Source: Variovorax sp. SG517 (GTDB lineage Bacteria > Pseudomonadota > Gammaproteobacteria > Burkholderiales > Burkholderiaceae_C). From it: a stretch of DNA of 64,000 nucleotides. This document shows positions 35,549 through 44,749 of the stretch, piece by piece (position 1 is the first letter of the stretch; each line of letters starts with the position of its first letter). The notes beneath the pieces were generated by a model. That model did no database searches. It was not told the origin of the DNA and worked only from the letters and a program-made list of their open reading frames with translations. The stretch covers positions 788,658-852,657 of the forward strand of contig NZ_JABMJG010000002.1 of NCBI RefSeq assembly GCF_013376045.1, given 5' to 3'. The position numbers and the translations under genes were made by a program.

Positions 35549-37033
35549 TCAGCGCGCGGCCACGGTCGTCCGTGCGGCACCGGCCGCAGCCACGGGCGCC
35601 GGCACTTCCCAGCCCCCGCCGATGGCGCGGATCAGCCCCACGGCCGCCTGGTATTGCGCCGACTTCACCTGCAGCGCCTGGCGACGGTTGCGCAGTTCGC
35701 TGCGGCGGGCGTCGAGCAGGTCGAGCTGGCTGATGTAGCCGTTGCGGTAGCGCGTATCCGACAGGCTGGTTGCGCGCGCCGCCGAGGTGACGGCCTGCGC
35801 CTGCACCACCGACTGCTCCTGCAGCGTGCGGATGGCGGCCAGCTGGTCTTCGACCTCCTGGAAGGCCACCAGCACCTGGGTGCGGTAGCTTGCGAGCGCG
35901 CCGTCGAGCTGGGCATTGGCGCCCTGCACGCCGGCTTCGCGGCGGCCGCCGTCGAAGATCGGCAGCGACAGCAGTGCGCCCACGCCCCACGAGCGGGCCG
36001 ACCACTTGAAGAGGTCGCCGATCTCGGGCGAGGCGTAGCCGGCGGCGCCGGTCAGCGAGATGTTCGGGAACCACGCGGCCTGTGCCACGCCCACGCGGGC
36101 CTGCGCGGCCAGCACGGCGCTCTGCGCGGCCGACACGTCGGGCCGGCGCGTGAGCACCGTGCCCGGCACGCCCGCCGGGATCGAAGGCAGCGCCGTCGTC
36201 CAGTCGTCGGAGCGCAGGCCGAAGCTGGAAGCCGAATCGCCCACCAGCACCGCGAGCGCATGCTCTACCTGGGCACGCTGGCGGTCGAGCGCGAGCGCAT
36301 CAGATTCAGTGGACGACACCTCGGTCTGCACGCGCGCCACGTCGAGCTCGGCGATGTCGCCGGCCTGCTCGCGGCGCTGCGACAGGCGCAGCGTGTCGCG
36401 GTAGGCCTCGACCTGCTCGCGCACCAGCACGCGTTCGGCATCCAGCGCGCGCAGCTGCAGGTAGGTCTGTGCCACCTCGGCCTGCACCGCCAGGCGCGTG
36501 CTCTGCAGCAGCGCCTCGCGGCCGGCTGCGTCGAGATTGGCCGCGTTGCTCGCGCCCGAGAGCCGCCCGAACAGGTCGACCTCGTACGAGAAGGTGGCGC
36601 CGATGTTGGTCATGGTGGCCGGCCGGGTGCTGGCAGTGGCCTTGTCCAGGCCCGCACCGCGGTTGGCACCGGCGCCCAGGCCGATCTGCGGCAGGCGGTC
36701 GGCGTTGGCGCTGCGCGCCAGCGCGCGGGCTTCGGCCAGCCGCGCCGCCGCGGCCTGGATGTTGCCGTTGTTGACGTCGGCCTTCTCGACCAGCGCGTTC
36801 AGCACCGGATCGTTGAACACCAGCCACCAGGCGCCGCGCGACTGCGCCTCGGAAGGCACGGCACGCGTGAAGCCGGCGGGCGGCGTGGGCCCCTGTTCCT
36901 TGAACTGGGCCGTGGTCGTGATCTCGGGCAGGCCCGAGGGCACGGTGGCACAGCCGGCCAGCACCAGGGCCGCCATCAGAGGCAGCAAGGCGGTCCGGAC
37001 GGGCTTCACCAAGGGTTGTACTGAGAATTTCAT
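35549..37033 (-). CDS. RND efflux outer-membrane lipoprotein (OprM/NodT family)
   Basis: The outer-membrane channel of a tripartite multidrug pump, 494 residues. A lipoprotein signal ends in the lipobox LAGC (after LLPLMAALV). Two outer-membrane-efflux repeats follow, with typical helical segments (ALARSANADRLPQIGLGAGA, LDVARVQTEVSSTESDALAL) and the conserved RRPDVSAAQSAVLAAQARVG and YRNGYISQLDLLDARRSELR. It starts 25 bp after the RND gene. By operon position it corresponds to OpcM/OprC/OprN of CeoAB-OpcM, BpeEF-OprC and MexEF-OprN. Confidence 0.95.
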   Translation of the reverse strand: MKFSVQPLVKPVRTALLPLMAALVLAGCATVPSGLPEITTTAQFKEQGPTPPAGFTRAVPSEAQSRGAWWLVFNDPVLNALVEKADVNNGNIQAAAARLAEARALARSANADRLPQIGLGAGANRGAGLDKATASTRPATMTNIGATFSYEVDLFGRLSGASNAANLDAAGREALLQSTRLAVQAEVAQTYLQLRALDAERVLVREQVEAYRDTLRLSQRREQAGDIAELDVARVQTEVSSTESDALALDRQRAQVEHALAVLVGDSASSFGLRSDDWTTALPSIPAGVPGTVLTRRPDVSAAQSAVLAAQARVGVAQAAWFPNISLTGAAGYASPEIGDLFKWSARSWGVGALLSLPIFDGGRREAGVQGANAQLDGALASYRTQVLVAFQEVEDQLAAIRTLQEQSVVQAQAVTSAARATSLSDTRYRNGYISQLDLLDARRSELRNRRQALQVKSAQYQAAVGLIRAIGGGWEVPAPVAAAGAARTTVAAR

Positions 37034-37058
37034 GATCAGCTTTCTTCTTCTCGATCGA

Positions 37059-40000
37059 TCAGTCATGCGAGCCGTGCGAGGGGCGCGGCGACGCAGGCAC
37101 CGGGTGCAGTCCGCCGCCGCCCGAGCCGCCGTGCGATGCAGGCGCCACGGGATGCTCGGCCGACACGAAGTCGTCGCCGTGCGGAACCTGGCCGTGCAGC
37201 TTGAGCGGCCGGTTGCCCGCGAGGCGGCGCAGCAGCACGTAGAACACCGGCGTCAGGAACAGGCCGAAGGCCGTCACGCCGATCATCCCGGCGAACACCG
37301 CCACGCCCATGGCCTTGCGCATCTCCGAGCCCGCGCCGGTGGACAGCACGAGGGGCAGCACGCCCATCACGAAGGCCAGCGAGGTCATGAGAATCGGGCG
37401 CAGGCGCAGGCGGCTGGCTTCGATGGCCGCCTGAACGGGCGTGCGGCCGGCAAATTCGAGCTCCCGTGCGAACTCCACGATGAGAATCGCGTTCTTCGCA
37501 CTCAACCCGACAAGCACGATCAGCCCGATCTGCGTGAAGACGTTGTTGTCACCCCCCGATATCCATACGCCGGTCATCGCGGCCAGGATGCCCATCGGCA
37601 CGATCAGGATGATCGCGATCGGCAGCGTCAGGCTCTCGTACTGGGCAGCCAGCACCAGGAACACCAGCAGGATGGCCAGCGGGAACACCAGGAAGGCGGA
37701 GTTGCCGGCCAGGATCTCCTGGTAGGTCAGCTCGGTCCATTCGAAGGTCACGCCCTTGGGCAGCGTCTCGGCCGCGATCTTCACGATCGCGTCCTGCGCC
37801 TGGCCCGAGGAATAGCCCGGCGCCGGGCCGCCGTTGATGTCGGCGGCGAGGTAGCCGTTGTAGCGCATGGCGCGTTCGGGGCCGAAGGTCGAATTCACCT
37901 TCATCAGCGCCGACAGCGGCACCATCTCGCCCGAGCTCGAGCGCACCTTCAGCAGGCCCACGTCCTCGGCACGGGCGCGGTAAGGCGCATCGGCCTGGAC
38001 GCGCACGGAGTACGTGCGGCCGAACTTGTTGAAGTCGTTCGCATACAGGCTGCCGAGGTAGATCTGCATGGTGTCGAAGATGTCCGTCACCGGCACGCCG
38101 AGCTGGCGGGCCTTGGTGCGGTCGATGTCGGCATACAGCTGCGGCACGTTGACCTGCCAGCTGGTGAACATGCCGGCCAGCTCGGGCGCCTGGTAGGCCT
38201 TGGCCATGAAGGCCTTCACCGCCGCGTCCATCTGGTCGTAGCCCACCGAGCCGCGGTCTTCCAGCTGCAGCTTGAAGCCACCCGTGGTGCCCAGGCCCGC
38301 CACCGGCGGCGGCGGGAACATCACGATGAAGGCGTCCTGGATGCCGGCGAAGGCACCGTTGAGCTGTCCGGCCACCGCGCCGCCGCTCTGGTCGGCGCGC
38401 TTGCGCTGGTCGAAGGGCTTGAGCGTGGCGAACACGATGCCCGAGTTGGAGCTGTTGGTGAAGCCGTTGATCGACAGGCCCGGGAAGGCGATGGCGTCTT
38501 CCACGTTCGGGTTCTTCTTCATGATCTCGCCCATGCGCTGGATCACCTCGTCGGTGCGGTCCAGCGTGGCGCCGTCGGGCAGTTGGGCGAAGCCGATGAG
38601 GTACTGCTTGTCCTGCGCCGGCACGAAGCCGCTGGGCACCGCCTTGAACAGGCCGAAGGTCACGCCGATCAGCGCGAGGTAGATCGCCAGCATCAGCGCC
38701 TTGCGCGAGATGACGCGCTTGACGCCGCCGCTGTAGGCCTCGGAGCCACGGTGGAAGAAGCGGTTGAAGCCGCGGAACAGCCAGCCGAAGACGCGGTCCA
38801 TGCCGCGCGTCAGCGCGTCCTTGGGAGCATCGTGGCCGCGCAGCAGCAAGGCAGCGAGCGCGGGCGACAGCGTCAGCGAGTTGATGGCCGAGATCACCGT
38901 CGAGATCGCGATGGTCACCGCGAACTGGCGGTAGAACTGGCCCGTGAGGCCGCTGATGAAGGCCAGCGGCACAAACACGGCCACCAGCACCAGCGCGATG
39001 GCGATGATCGGGCCCGACACTTCGCGCATCGCGCGGTAGGTGGCTTCACGCGGCGTGAGCCCCGCCTCGATGTTGCGCTCGACGTTCTCCACCACCACGA
39101 TGGCGTCGTCCACCACGATGCCGATGGCCAGCACCAGCCCGAACAGGCTCAGCGCGTTGATCGAGAAACCGAGCACGTGCAGCACCGCGAAGGTACCGAT
39201 CACCGACACCGGCACGGCCAGCAGCGGAATGATGGAAGCGCGCCAGGTCTGCAGGAACAGGATCACGACCAGCACCACCAGCATGATGGCTTCGAGCAGC
39301 GTGTGGATCACCGATTCGATGGACGCACGCACGAACTGCGTCGGGTCGTAGGCAATGCGGTATTCCAGGCCCTCGGGCATGTTCTTGTTGAGCTCGGCCA
39401 TCGTCTTGCGCACGTTGGCAGAGATGTCGAGCGCGTTGGAGCCCGGCGCCTGGAACACGCCCATGCCGACGGCCGGGTCGTTATTCAGCAGCGAGCGCAG
39501 CGAGTAGTCGGCGGCGCCCATCTCCAGGCGGCCGATGTCGCGAAGACGCGTGACGGCGCCGTCGGTGCCGCTCTTGACGATGATGTCGCCGAACTCTTCC
39601 TCGCTCTGCAGGCGGCCCTGCGCATTGATCGACAGCTGCATGTCCACGCCCGACAGGCCCGGCGAAGCGCCGACCACGCCGGCCGCGGCCTGCACGTTCT
39701 GGCCGCGGATGGCGGCCACCACGTCGGAAGCCGACAGGCCGCGCTGCGCGACCTTCTGCGGGTCGAGCCACACGCGCATGGAGTAGTCGCCGCCGCCGAA
39801 GATCTGGACCTGGCCCACGCCTTCGATGCGCGCCAGCGGGTCCTTCACGTTCAGCACCGCGTAGTTGCGCAGGTAGTTGATGTCGTAGCGGTTGTTCGGC
39901 GAGACGAGGTGGACCACCATCGTCAGGTCGGGCGCGCTCTTGACGGTCGTGATGCCGAGCCGGCGCACTTCCTCGGGCAGACGCGGCTCGGCTTGCGAGA

Positions 40001-40337
40001 CGCGGTTCTGCACGAGCTGCTGCGCCTTGTCGGGATCGGTGCCCAGGCGGAAGGTGACGGTGAGCGTCAGCACGCCGTCGGTGGTCGCCTGGCTGCCCAT
40101 GTAGAGCATGCCTTCGACGCCGTTGATCTGTTCTTCCAGCGGGGTGGCCACCGTTTCGGCGATCACCTTGGGATTGGCACCGGGGTACTGGGCGCGCACC
40201 ACCACCGAAGGCGGCGCGACTTCCGGGTACTCCGAGATCGGCAGACCGCGCAACGCGATCAGGCCCGCTATCAGCATCAGGAGCGACAGCACGCCGGCAA
40301 AGATCGGCCGGTCGATGAAGAATTTTGAGAGATTCAT
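37059..40337 (-). CDS. RND multidrug efflux transporter, MexF/CeoB type
   Basis: An inner-membrane proton-driven drug exporter of the HAE1 family, 1092 residues. The N-terminus MNLSKFFIDRPIFAGVLSLL and the following SEYPEVAPPSVVVRAQYPGA match MexF/BpeF/CeoB. Twelve transmembrane helices and two large periplasmic loops are evident. TM4 has the proton-relay aspartates in AIGIVVDDAIVVVENVER. The C-terminal tail is unusually His/Gly/Pro-rich (PASHGGSGGGGLHP). It forms an operon with the membrane-fusion gene upstream (40 bp) and the outer-membrane gene downstream (25 bp). Likely substrates by family are chloramphenicol, trimethoprim and fluoroquinolones; this is inference. Confidence 0.96.
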   Translation of the reverse strand: MNLSKFFIDRPIFAGVLSLLMLIAGLIALRGLPISEYPEVAPPSVVVRAQYPGANPKVIAETVATPLEEQINGVEGMLYMGSQATTDGVLTLTVTFRLGTDPDKAQQLVQNRVSQAEPRLPEEVRRLGITTVKSAPDLTMVVHLVSPNNRYDINYLRNYAVLNVKDPLARIEGVGQVQIFGGGDYSMRVWLDPQKVAQRGLSASDVVAAIRGQNVQAAAGVVGASPGLSGVDMQLSINAQGRLQSEEEFGDIIVKSGTDGAVTRLRDIGRLEMGAADYSLRSLLNNDPAVGMGVFQAPGSNALDISANVRKTMAELNKNMPEGLEYRIAYDPTQFVRASIESVIHTLLEAIMLVVLVVILFLQTWRASIIPLLAVPVSVIGTFAVLHVLGFSINALSLFGLVLAIGIVVDDAIVVVENVERNIEAGLTPREATYRAMREVSGPIIAIALVLVAVFVPLAFISGLTGQFYRQFAVTIAISTVISAINSLTLSPALAALLLRGHDAPKDALTRGMDRVFGWLFRGFNRFFHRGSEAYSGGVKRVISRKALMLAIYLALIGVTFGLFKAVPSGFVPAQDKQYLIGFAQLPDGATLDRTDEVIQRMGEIMKKNPNVEDAIAFPGLSINGFTNSSNSGIVFATLKPFDQRKRADQSGGAVAGQLNGAFAGIQDAFIVMFPPPPVAGLGTTGGFKLQLEDRGSVGYDQMDAAVKAFMAKAYQAPELAGMFTSWQVNVPQLYADIDRTKARQLGVPVTDIFDTMQIYLGSLYANDFNKFGRTYSVRVQADAPYRARAEDVGLLKVRSSSGEMVPLSALMKVNSTFGPERAMRYNGYLAADINGGPAPGYSSGQAQDAIVKIAAETLPKGVTFEWTELTYQEILAGNSAFLVFPLAILLVFLVLAAQYESLTLPIAIILIVPMGILAAMTGVWISGGDNNVFTQIGLIVLVGLSAKNAILIVEFARELEFAGRTPVQAAIEASRLRLRPILMTSLAFVMGVLPLVLSTGAGSEMRKAMGVAVFAGMIGVTAFGLFLTPVFYVLLRRLAGNRPLKLHGQVPHGDDFVSAEHPVAPASHGGSGGGGLHPVPASPRPSHGSHD

Positions 40338-40377
40338 GTTGGTTCTCCGGCGGGCGCAGATGCGCCCTCCTCCGAAA

Positions 40378-41628
40378 TCAGGACTTGGCCGCCTCGGCGA
40401 CGCGTTCCGGTTGTTGTTGCTTGGAGTCCGCCTTGGCGTCCATCGTCACTTGCTGCGGCGCCACCAGCGCACCCGGGCGGATGTGCTGCAGGCCATTGAC
40501 GATCACGCGATCGCCCGCCTTCAGGCCCTTGCTCACGACGCGCAGGCCGTTGACCGAGGCGCCCAGCGTCACTTCGCGGTAGGCGGCCTTGCTGTCCTCG
40601 CCCACGACCATCACGAACTTCTTGTTCTGGTCGGTGCCGATGGCACGTTCGCTGACCAGCAGCGCGGTGTCGTTGCGGGCCTGGCCCATGCGGATGCGGG
40701 CGAACTGGCCGGGGATCAGGGCGCCGTCCTTGTTGTCGAAGGAAGCACGGACACGCACGGTGCCGCTGCGGGCGTCGACCTGGTTGTCGATCAGCTGCAG
40801 CTTGCCGGTGAAGGGCGTGCCGTCCATGCCGGCGGTGCCCATCTGCACAGGAATGCTCTCGATCTGGCCGCGGGCGCTGGAGCCGCTGGGCAGTTCCTTC
40901 AGCGCGCGGGTGATGACTTGTTCGTCAGCGTCGAAGCTCGCGTAGATCGGGCTCACCGACACCAGCGTGGTCAGCACCGGGGCGCCCGGGCCGGCCGCCA
41001 CCAGGTTGCCCACCGTCACCTCGATGCGCCCGATACGGCCCGACACCGGTGCGCGCACCTGGGTGTAGCCCAGGTTCAGGCGCGCCGACTGCAACGAGGC
41101 CTGGGCCGCACGCAGGTTGGCTTCGGCTTCGCGGCCGGCGTTCACGCGCTCGTCGTACTCGCGCTGGGCGATGGCCTTGTCGTCCCACAGGCGCTTGGCA
41201 CGCTCCTGCTCGCTGCGGCTGAAGGACTGGCGGGCCTGCGCGGAAGCCACCTGCGCCTCGGCGCGCTCGACCTCGGCCGCGTACGGCGCGGGGTCGATGG
41301 TGACCAGCAGGTCGCCCTGCTTCACCAGCGCGCCTTCGCGGAAGTGCACCGCCTGCACGGCGCCCGCGACGCGGGAGCGCACATCGACGCGCTGGACGGC
41401 TTCGAGCCGGCCCGAGAACTCGTCCCAGGCGTTGATCTCGCTCGAGGCCACGGTGGCGACCGACACCGGCGTGGCCTGGGGCGCCGCCGGCGCGTTGTTG
41501 GCTTCGGCCTTGAAGCTGTACATGCCGACCACCGCGGCAGCCACTGCCAGCAATGCGGTGAGGCCGGTCACGGCGGGCCAGAGGCCCTTGCGGGCGGCGG
41601 AAGACAGCTTTTTCTCGTTGTTCGACAT
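40378..41628 (-). CDS. RND efflux periplasmic adaptor (membrane-fusion protein)
   Basis: It links the RND pump to the outer-membrane channel. The 416-residue protein has an N-terminal membrane anchor (LWPAVTGLTALLAVAAAVVG) rather than a lipobox. A biotinyl-lipoyl-like segment (VDVRSRVAGAVQAVHFREGA), an alpha-helical hairpin and the second lipoyl half (LGYTQVRAPVSGRIGRIEV) follow, then beta-barrel and membrane-proximal domains. ATG 41628 is chosen because the residues before it lack the family pattern. A 147-bp gap separates it from the lipase-like gene upstream on the same strand. Confidence 0.95.
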   Translation of the reverse strand: MSNNEKKLSSAARKGLWPAVTGLTALLAVAAAVVGMYSFKAEANNAPAAPQATPVSVATVASSEINAWDEFSGRLEAVQRVDVRSRVAGAVQAVHFREGALVKQGDLLVTIDPAPYAAEVERAEAQVASAQARQSFSRSEQERAKRLWDDKAIAQREYDERVNAGREAEANLRAAQASLQSARLNLGYTQVRAPVSGRIGRIEVTVGNLVAAGPGAPVLTTLVSVSPIYASFDADEQVITRALKELPSGSSARGQIESIPVQMGTAGMDGTPFTGKLQLIDNQVDARSGTVRVRASFDNKDGALIPGQFARIRMGQARNDTALLVSERAIGTDQNKKFVMVVGEDSKAAYREVTLGASVNGLRVVSKGLKAGDRVIVNGLQHIRPGALVAPQQVTMDAKADSKQQQPERVAEAAKS

Positions 41629-41775
41629 GATGATGAGTCCTTCTCGATGACTTTGGGATGCAACAAGCCACCCCGGCGCTTTTGGCACCAGGAGGCGGGA
41701 TTTCAGGGAAAAAGGGGCCCCGGCACGCGGCCGCGCTGGCAGCGTGTCGATCAGGCAGCCGGTGACCGGCGGGAA

Positions 41776-42660
41776 CTAGCTGGGGTGATCAGCCGTCGCG
41801 GGCGGCGGCGTGGTCGCGCTGAAGAACTCGCGGAAGTGCTGCTGCACCGCCGCTTCGCAGGCCACACAGCCCGTGTTCTCGGTGTCGTACAGCGCCTTGG
41901 GCCAGTTCGAGGCGCTGGGCAGCACGCTGCTCGTGACCTCGATACCGGCCGCGCGCAGGCGGCCCGCGAAGGTCAGCGCCTCGTCGCGCATCGCGTCGTC
42001 CGCGCCCACCAGCACCAGGGCCGGGGCCAGCGACGACAGCCGCAGCGAGCCGCTGGGCACCGCATAGGGGTGCATGGCGTTCGAGGGGCAGCTCAGGTAC
42101 TTCTCCCAGCCGCTGGCCCAGCGGCACTCGGCCGCGTCGCTGGTGGCATTGCGCAGCGAGGCGGTGCCGGCGCAGGGGTCGAGCATGGGCGACAGCAGGA
42201 TCTGGCCCGCGAGCGGCGGATGGGCCCGGTCGCGGGCGATCAGCGCCACCGCGGCCGCCAGGTTGCCGCCGGCTTCCTCGCCGGCCAGGTAGACCTGGGA
42301 GCCCTTGCCGCCGAGCTTGGTGCGCTGCTTGTAGAGCCATTCGAGTGCGGCATAGCCCACTTCGATGGGCTCCGGGAACGGCGACTGCGGCGCCAGCGGA
42401 TAGGCCAGCGAAACCACCACCGCGCCCGCGCCGGCCAGCAGCCGCGCCACGTTGCGGCCGTTGTCCAGGTCGCCGCAGACGAAGGTGCCGCCGTGGAAAT
42501 GCAGCACCAGCGGCGCCACCTCGCCCTTGGCGCGCTGGCCGTACACGCGCGCTCCCACCGGTTCGCGGCCGGGCAGCTCGATCGACAGATCGGCTTCCAC
42601 GCCTTGCGCCGCAGCACGGGCGGCGGCTTCGGCGGAGCGGGACGATGGAACGGGTGACAT
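41776..42660 (-). CDS. Lipase/esterase-like protein (HSL family) lacking the catalytic serine
   Basis: A 294-residue alpha/beta hydrolase of the hormone-sensitive-lipase family, first gene of the efflux operon. The oxyanion motif is HFHGGTFVCGD (HGGT instead of HGGG). The nucleophile elbow, normally GDSAGG, reads GEEAGG (YLAGEEAGGNLA), so the serine is replaced by glutamate. The acid region VGADDAMRDEAL is present, but the His region (SASNWPKAL) lacks the usual histidine. It is therefore probably a pseudo-enzyme. In Burkholderia a lipase-like gene (llpE) holds the same place between the LysR regulator and the CeoAB-OpcM pump genes, so a conserved non-catalytic role is plausible. Confidence 0.85.
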   Translation of the reverse strand: MSPVPSSRSAEAAARAAAQGVEADLSIELPGREPVGARVYGQRAKGEVAPLVLHFHGGTFVCGDLDNGRNVARLLAGAGAVVVSLAYPLAPQSPFPEPIEVGYAALEWLYKQRTKLGGKGSQVYLAGEEAGGNLAAAVALIARDRAHPPLAGQILLSPMLDPCAGTASLRNATSDAAECRWASGWEKYLSCPSNAMHPYAVPSGSLRLSSLAPALVLVGADDAMRDEALTFAGRLRAAGIEVTSSVLPSASNWPKALYDTENTGCVACEAAVQQHFREFFSATTPPPATADHPS

Positions 42661-42721
42661 GGGCGACCTCGGGGATTTGGGCGATGGTTGAAATATAAGT
42701 CGCCCGATGCGGCGTTAAACA

Positions 42722-42746
42722 GGAAACATGCCCCCACTCTGTTTCC
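42722..42746. promoter_or_regulatory. Inverted repeat in the LysR / efflux divergent promoter region
   Basis: GGAAAC (42722-42727) and GTTTCC (42741-42746) are exact inverted arms 13 bases apart, in the 182-bp space between the divergent lipase-like and LysR genes. The position suits a LysR-type binding site controlling both directions, although the classic T-N11-A core is not obvious. Confidence 0.4.
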
Positions 42747-42842
42747 AAACCGACAACAATCAGGGCGCTCCGCAAAGGTTGGACGGCTTGTGTGAGAATC
42801 CGCGTCCCCCGGTGTGGGCCGGGTACCAAGAACAGGCATTCA

Positions 42843-43757
42843 ATGGATCAGATCCAGGCCATGCGGATCTTCGTCCGCGTCGTGGAAGCCGGCACTTTCA
42901 CCCGGGCGGCAGACTCGCTCGCCCTGCCCAAGGGCACAGTCACCAAGCAGATCCAGGCGCTGGAATCGCGCCTGCGCGTGAAGCTGCTCAACCGCACCAC
43001 GCGCCGCGTCACGGTCACGCCCGACGGCGCCGCCTACTTCGAGCGGGCCGCCCGCCTGCTCAACGACTTCGACGACATGGAAGCCAGCATGACGAATGCG
43101 CAGGCCAACCCCACGGGGCGGCTGCGCATCGACGTCGGCACCTCGGTGGCCAGGCTGATCATCCTGCCCGCGCTGGCCGGCTTCTGCGACCGCTACCCCG
43201 ACATCCAGGTCGACCTGGGCGTGAGCGACCGCACCATCGACCTGATCAGCGACAACGTCGACTGCGTGATCCGCGCGGGCGAGCTCAGCGACCAGTCGCT
43301 GGTCGCGCGGCGCATCGGCACGCTGGACTTCGTCACCGTGGCGTCGCCGGCCTATGTCAAGCGCTACGGCATGCCGCAGCACCCGAACGACATCGAGAAG
43401 CGCCACCACGTGGTGAGCTATTTCTCGGGCACCACCCGGCGCGTGTACCCGCACGAGTTCAGGAAGGGCGACGAGCATATCGAGCTGAACGGCCCCTACC
43501 GCGTGGCGGTGAACGAGAGCAACGCCCACATCACGGCGGTACAGGGCGGTTTCGGCATCTCGCAGTGCATCACCTTCATGGCCGAGCCGCTGATCGAGAG
43601 CGGCGAGCTGATCCAGCTGTTGCCCGACTGGCACCGCGACCCACTGCCGATCCACGTGGTGTACCCGCCCAACCGCCACCTGAGCGCCAAGGTGCGCGCC
43701 TTCGTGGACTGGGCCGCCGAGCTCTTCGCGAAGAACCCGAGGCTCCAGCGGCGCTGA
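42843..43757 (+). CDS. LysR-family transcriptional regulator, probable regulator of the efflux operon
   Basis: A 304-residue LysR protein. The N-terminal winged HTH is MDQIQAMRIFVRVVEAGTFT and ADSLALPKGTVTKQIQALE; the C-terminal periplasmic-binding-like effector domain begins near GRLRIDVGTSVARLI. It is divergent from the lipase-like/RND operon, as BpeT/CeoR is in Burkholderia, so it likely activates the pump in response to an aromatic or drug-like co-inducer. The start at ATG 42843 is the standard LysR N-terminus. Confidence 0.92.
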   Translation: MDQIQAMRIFVRVVEAGTFTRAADSLALPKGTVTKQIQALESRLRVKLLNRTTRRVTVTPDGAAYFERAARLLNDFDDMEASMTNAQANPTGRLRIDVGTSVARLIILPALAGFCDRYPDIQVDLGVSDRTIDLISDNVDCVIRAGELSDQSLVARRIGTLDFVTVASPAYVKRYGMPQHPNDIEKRHHVVSYFSGTTRRVYPHEFRKGDEHIELNGPYRVAVNESNAHITAVQGGFGISQCITFMAEPLIESGELIQLLPDWHRDPLPIHVVYPPNRHLSAKVRAFVDWAAELFAKNPRLQRR

Positions 43758-43957
43758 TCGCGCCGAGCCCCCAACAAACAATTCGTGCCGGCGCCCTAAA
43801 TTCTGGCCGTCCGATGCCGTTATTCAGTTCAGCCCGATACCGGAAAGCCGCTGCGTTTTCCGGTTGAACGCGCGTACCGCGGCCTCGACCCAGGCCGTTC
43901 AGGGGCCCGGGAGGAGCCCTGGCACGCGTCCGCTAGAACATACGAACCGGCAAGCTC

Positions 43958-44734
43958 ATGGATAAAGACCCGTCGAACGGCAAGGCCGAAGCGCCCGATC
44001 AGCCGCACGCAACGCCAGACGAACGCGCAAGCGAAGAATTCGGCCGCCGCGCGCCGGTGGAAATCGGCGTTCATTTGCGCAACCTCGCCAGCCGCCGCGA
44101 CAACCTCACCGTCCAGTACGCGGGCGGCCATCTGGTGACCCAGCTGCTCGACGTGGACATGCGCAACCGCGTCTTCACCTTCGACTGGGGCGCGTCGCCC
44201 GAGCAGAACCGGGCCCTGCTGGCGGCGCCGCGCTGCCATTTCGAGGCCCAGCAGGACGGCGTGCGCGTCGAGTTCTCCATCGCCTCGCCGCGCGAGACTC
44301 GGTACGAGGGCCTGCCGGCGTTCGAGGCCGACTTTCCCGAGGTGCTCGTCTACCTGCAGCGGCGCGAGTACTTCCGCGTGGACGCGCCGATCGCCGATTC
44401 GTACACCTGTTCGGGCACCCTGCCCCAGGGCGATGCGTTCTCCTTCGAGGTGCAGGACCTGTCGCTCGGCGGCGTCGGCCTTCGCACCCGTGACGAACGC
44501 GCGGCCATGCTGCCGGTCGGCACCTTCCTGAAGGACTGCGAACTGTCGCTGGGCGCGCTCGGCCGGCTCATGCTCGACATGGAACTCGTATCGATCCGCC
44601 CCGCCGCGCAGCCTAACGGCACGGTGCGCTACCAGCTGGGCTTCCGCTTCCTGGCGCTGCCGCCCGGCGCGGAAAGCGCGCTGCAGCGCCTGGTCACCCG
44701 GCTGGAGATGAAGAGCCGCTCGCTGGTCGGCTGA
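43958..44734 (+). CDS. ycgR: Flagellar brake protein YcgR-like (PilZ domain, c-di-GMP binding)
   Basis: A 258-residue protein with an N-terminal YcgR domain and a C-terminal PilZ domain. The c-di-GMP binding signature is intact: RREYFRVDAP supplies RxxxR and DLSLGGVG supplies (D/N)xSxxG. In enterics YcgR slows flagellar motors when c-di-GMP is high. The first 30 residues are charged and probably disordered. It is monocistronic here, preceded by a 200-bp region with no other visible gene. Convergent with the OsmC gene. Confidence 0.93.
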   Translation: MDKDPSNGKAEAPDQPHATPDERASEEFGRRAPVEIGVHLRNLASRRDNLTVQYAGGHLVTQLLDVDMRNRVFTFDWGASPEQNRALLAAPRCHFEAQQDGVRVEFSIASPRETRYEGLPAFEADFPEVLVYLQRREYFRVDAPIADSYTCSGTLPQGDAFSFEVQDLSLGGVGLRTRDERAAMLPVGTFLKDCELSLGALGRLMLDMELVSIRPAAQPNGTVRYQLGFRFLALPPGAESALQRLVTRLEMKSRSLVG

Positions 44735-44749
44735 ACCCGCCCGGCCGGC

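Noticed and set aside
36498..40328. A plus-strand open frame of about 1270 codons opposite the RND transporter
   Set aside because: Same cause: the minus strand encodes a clear MexF-type transporter, and the antisense product is repetitive His/Asp/Arg-rich sequence.
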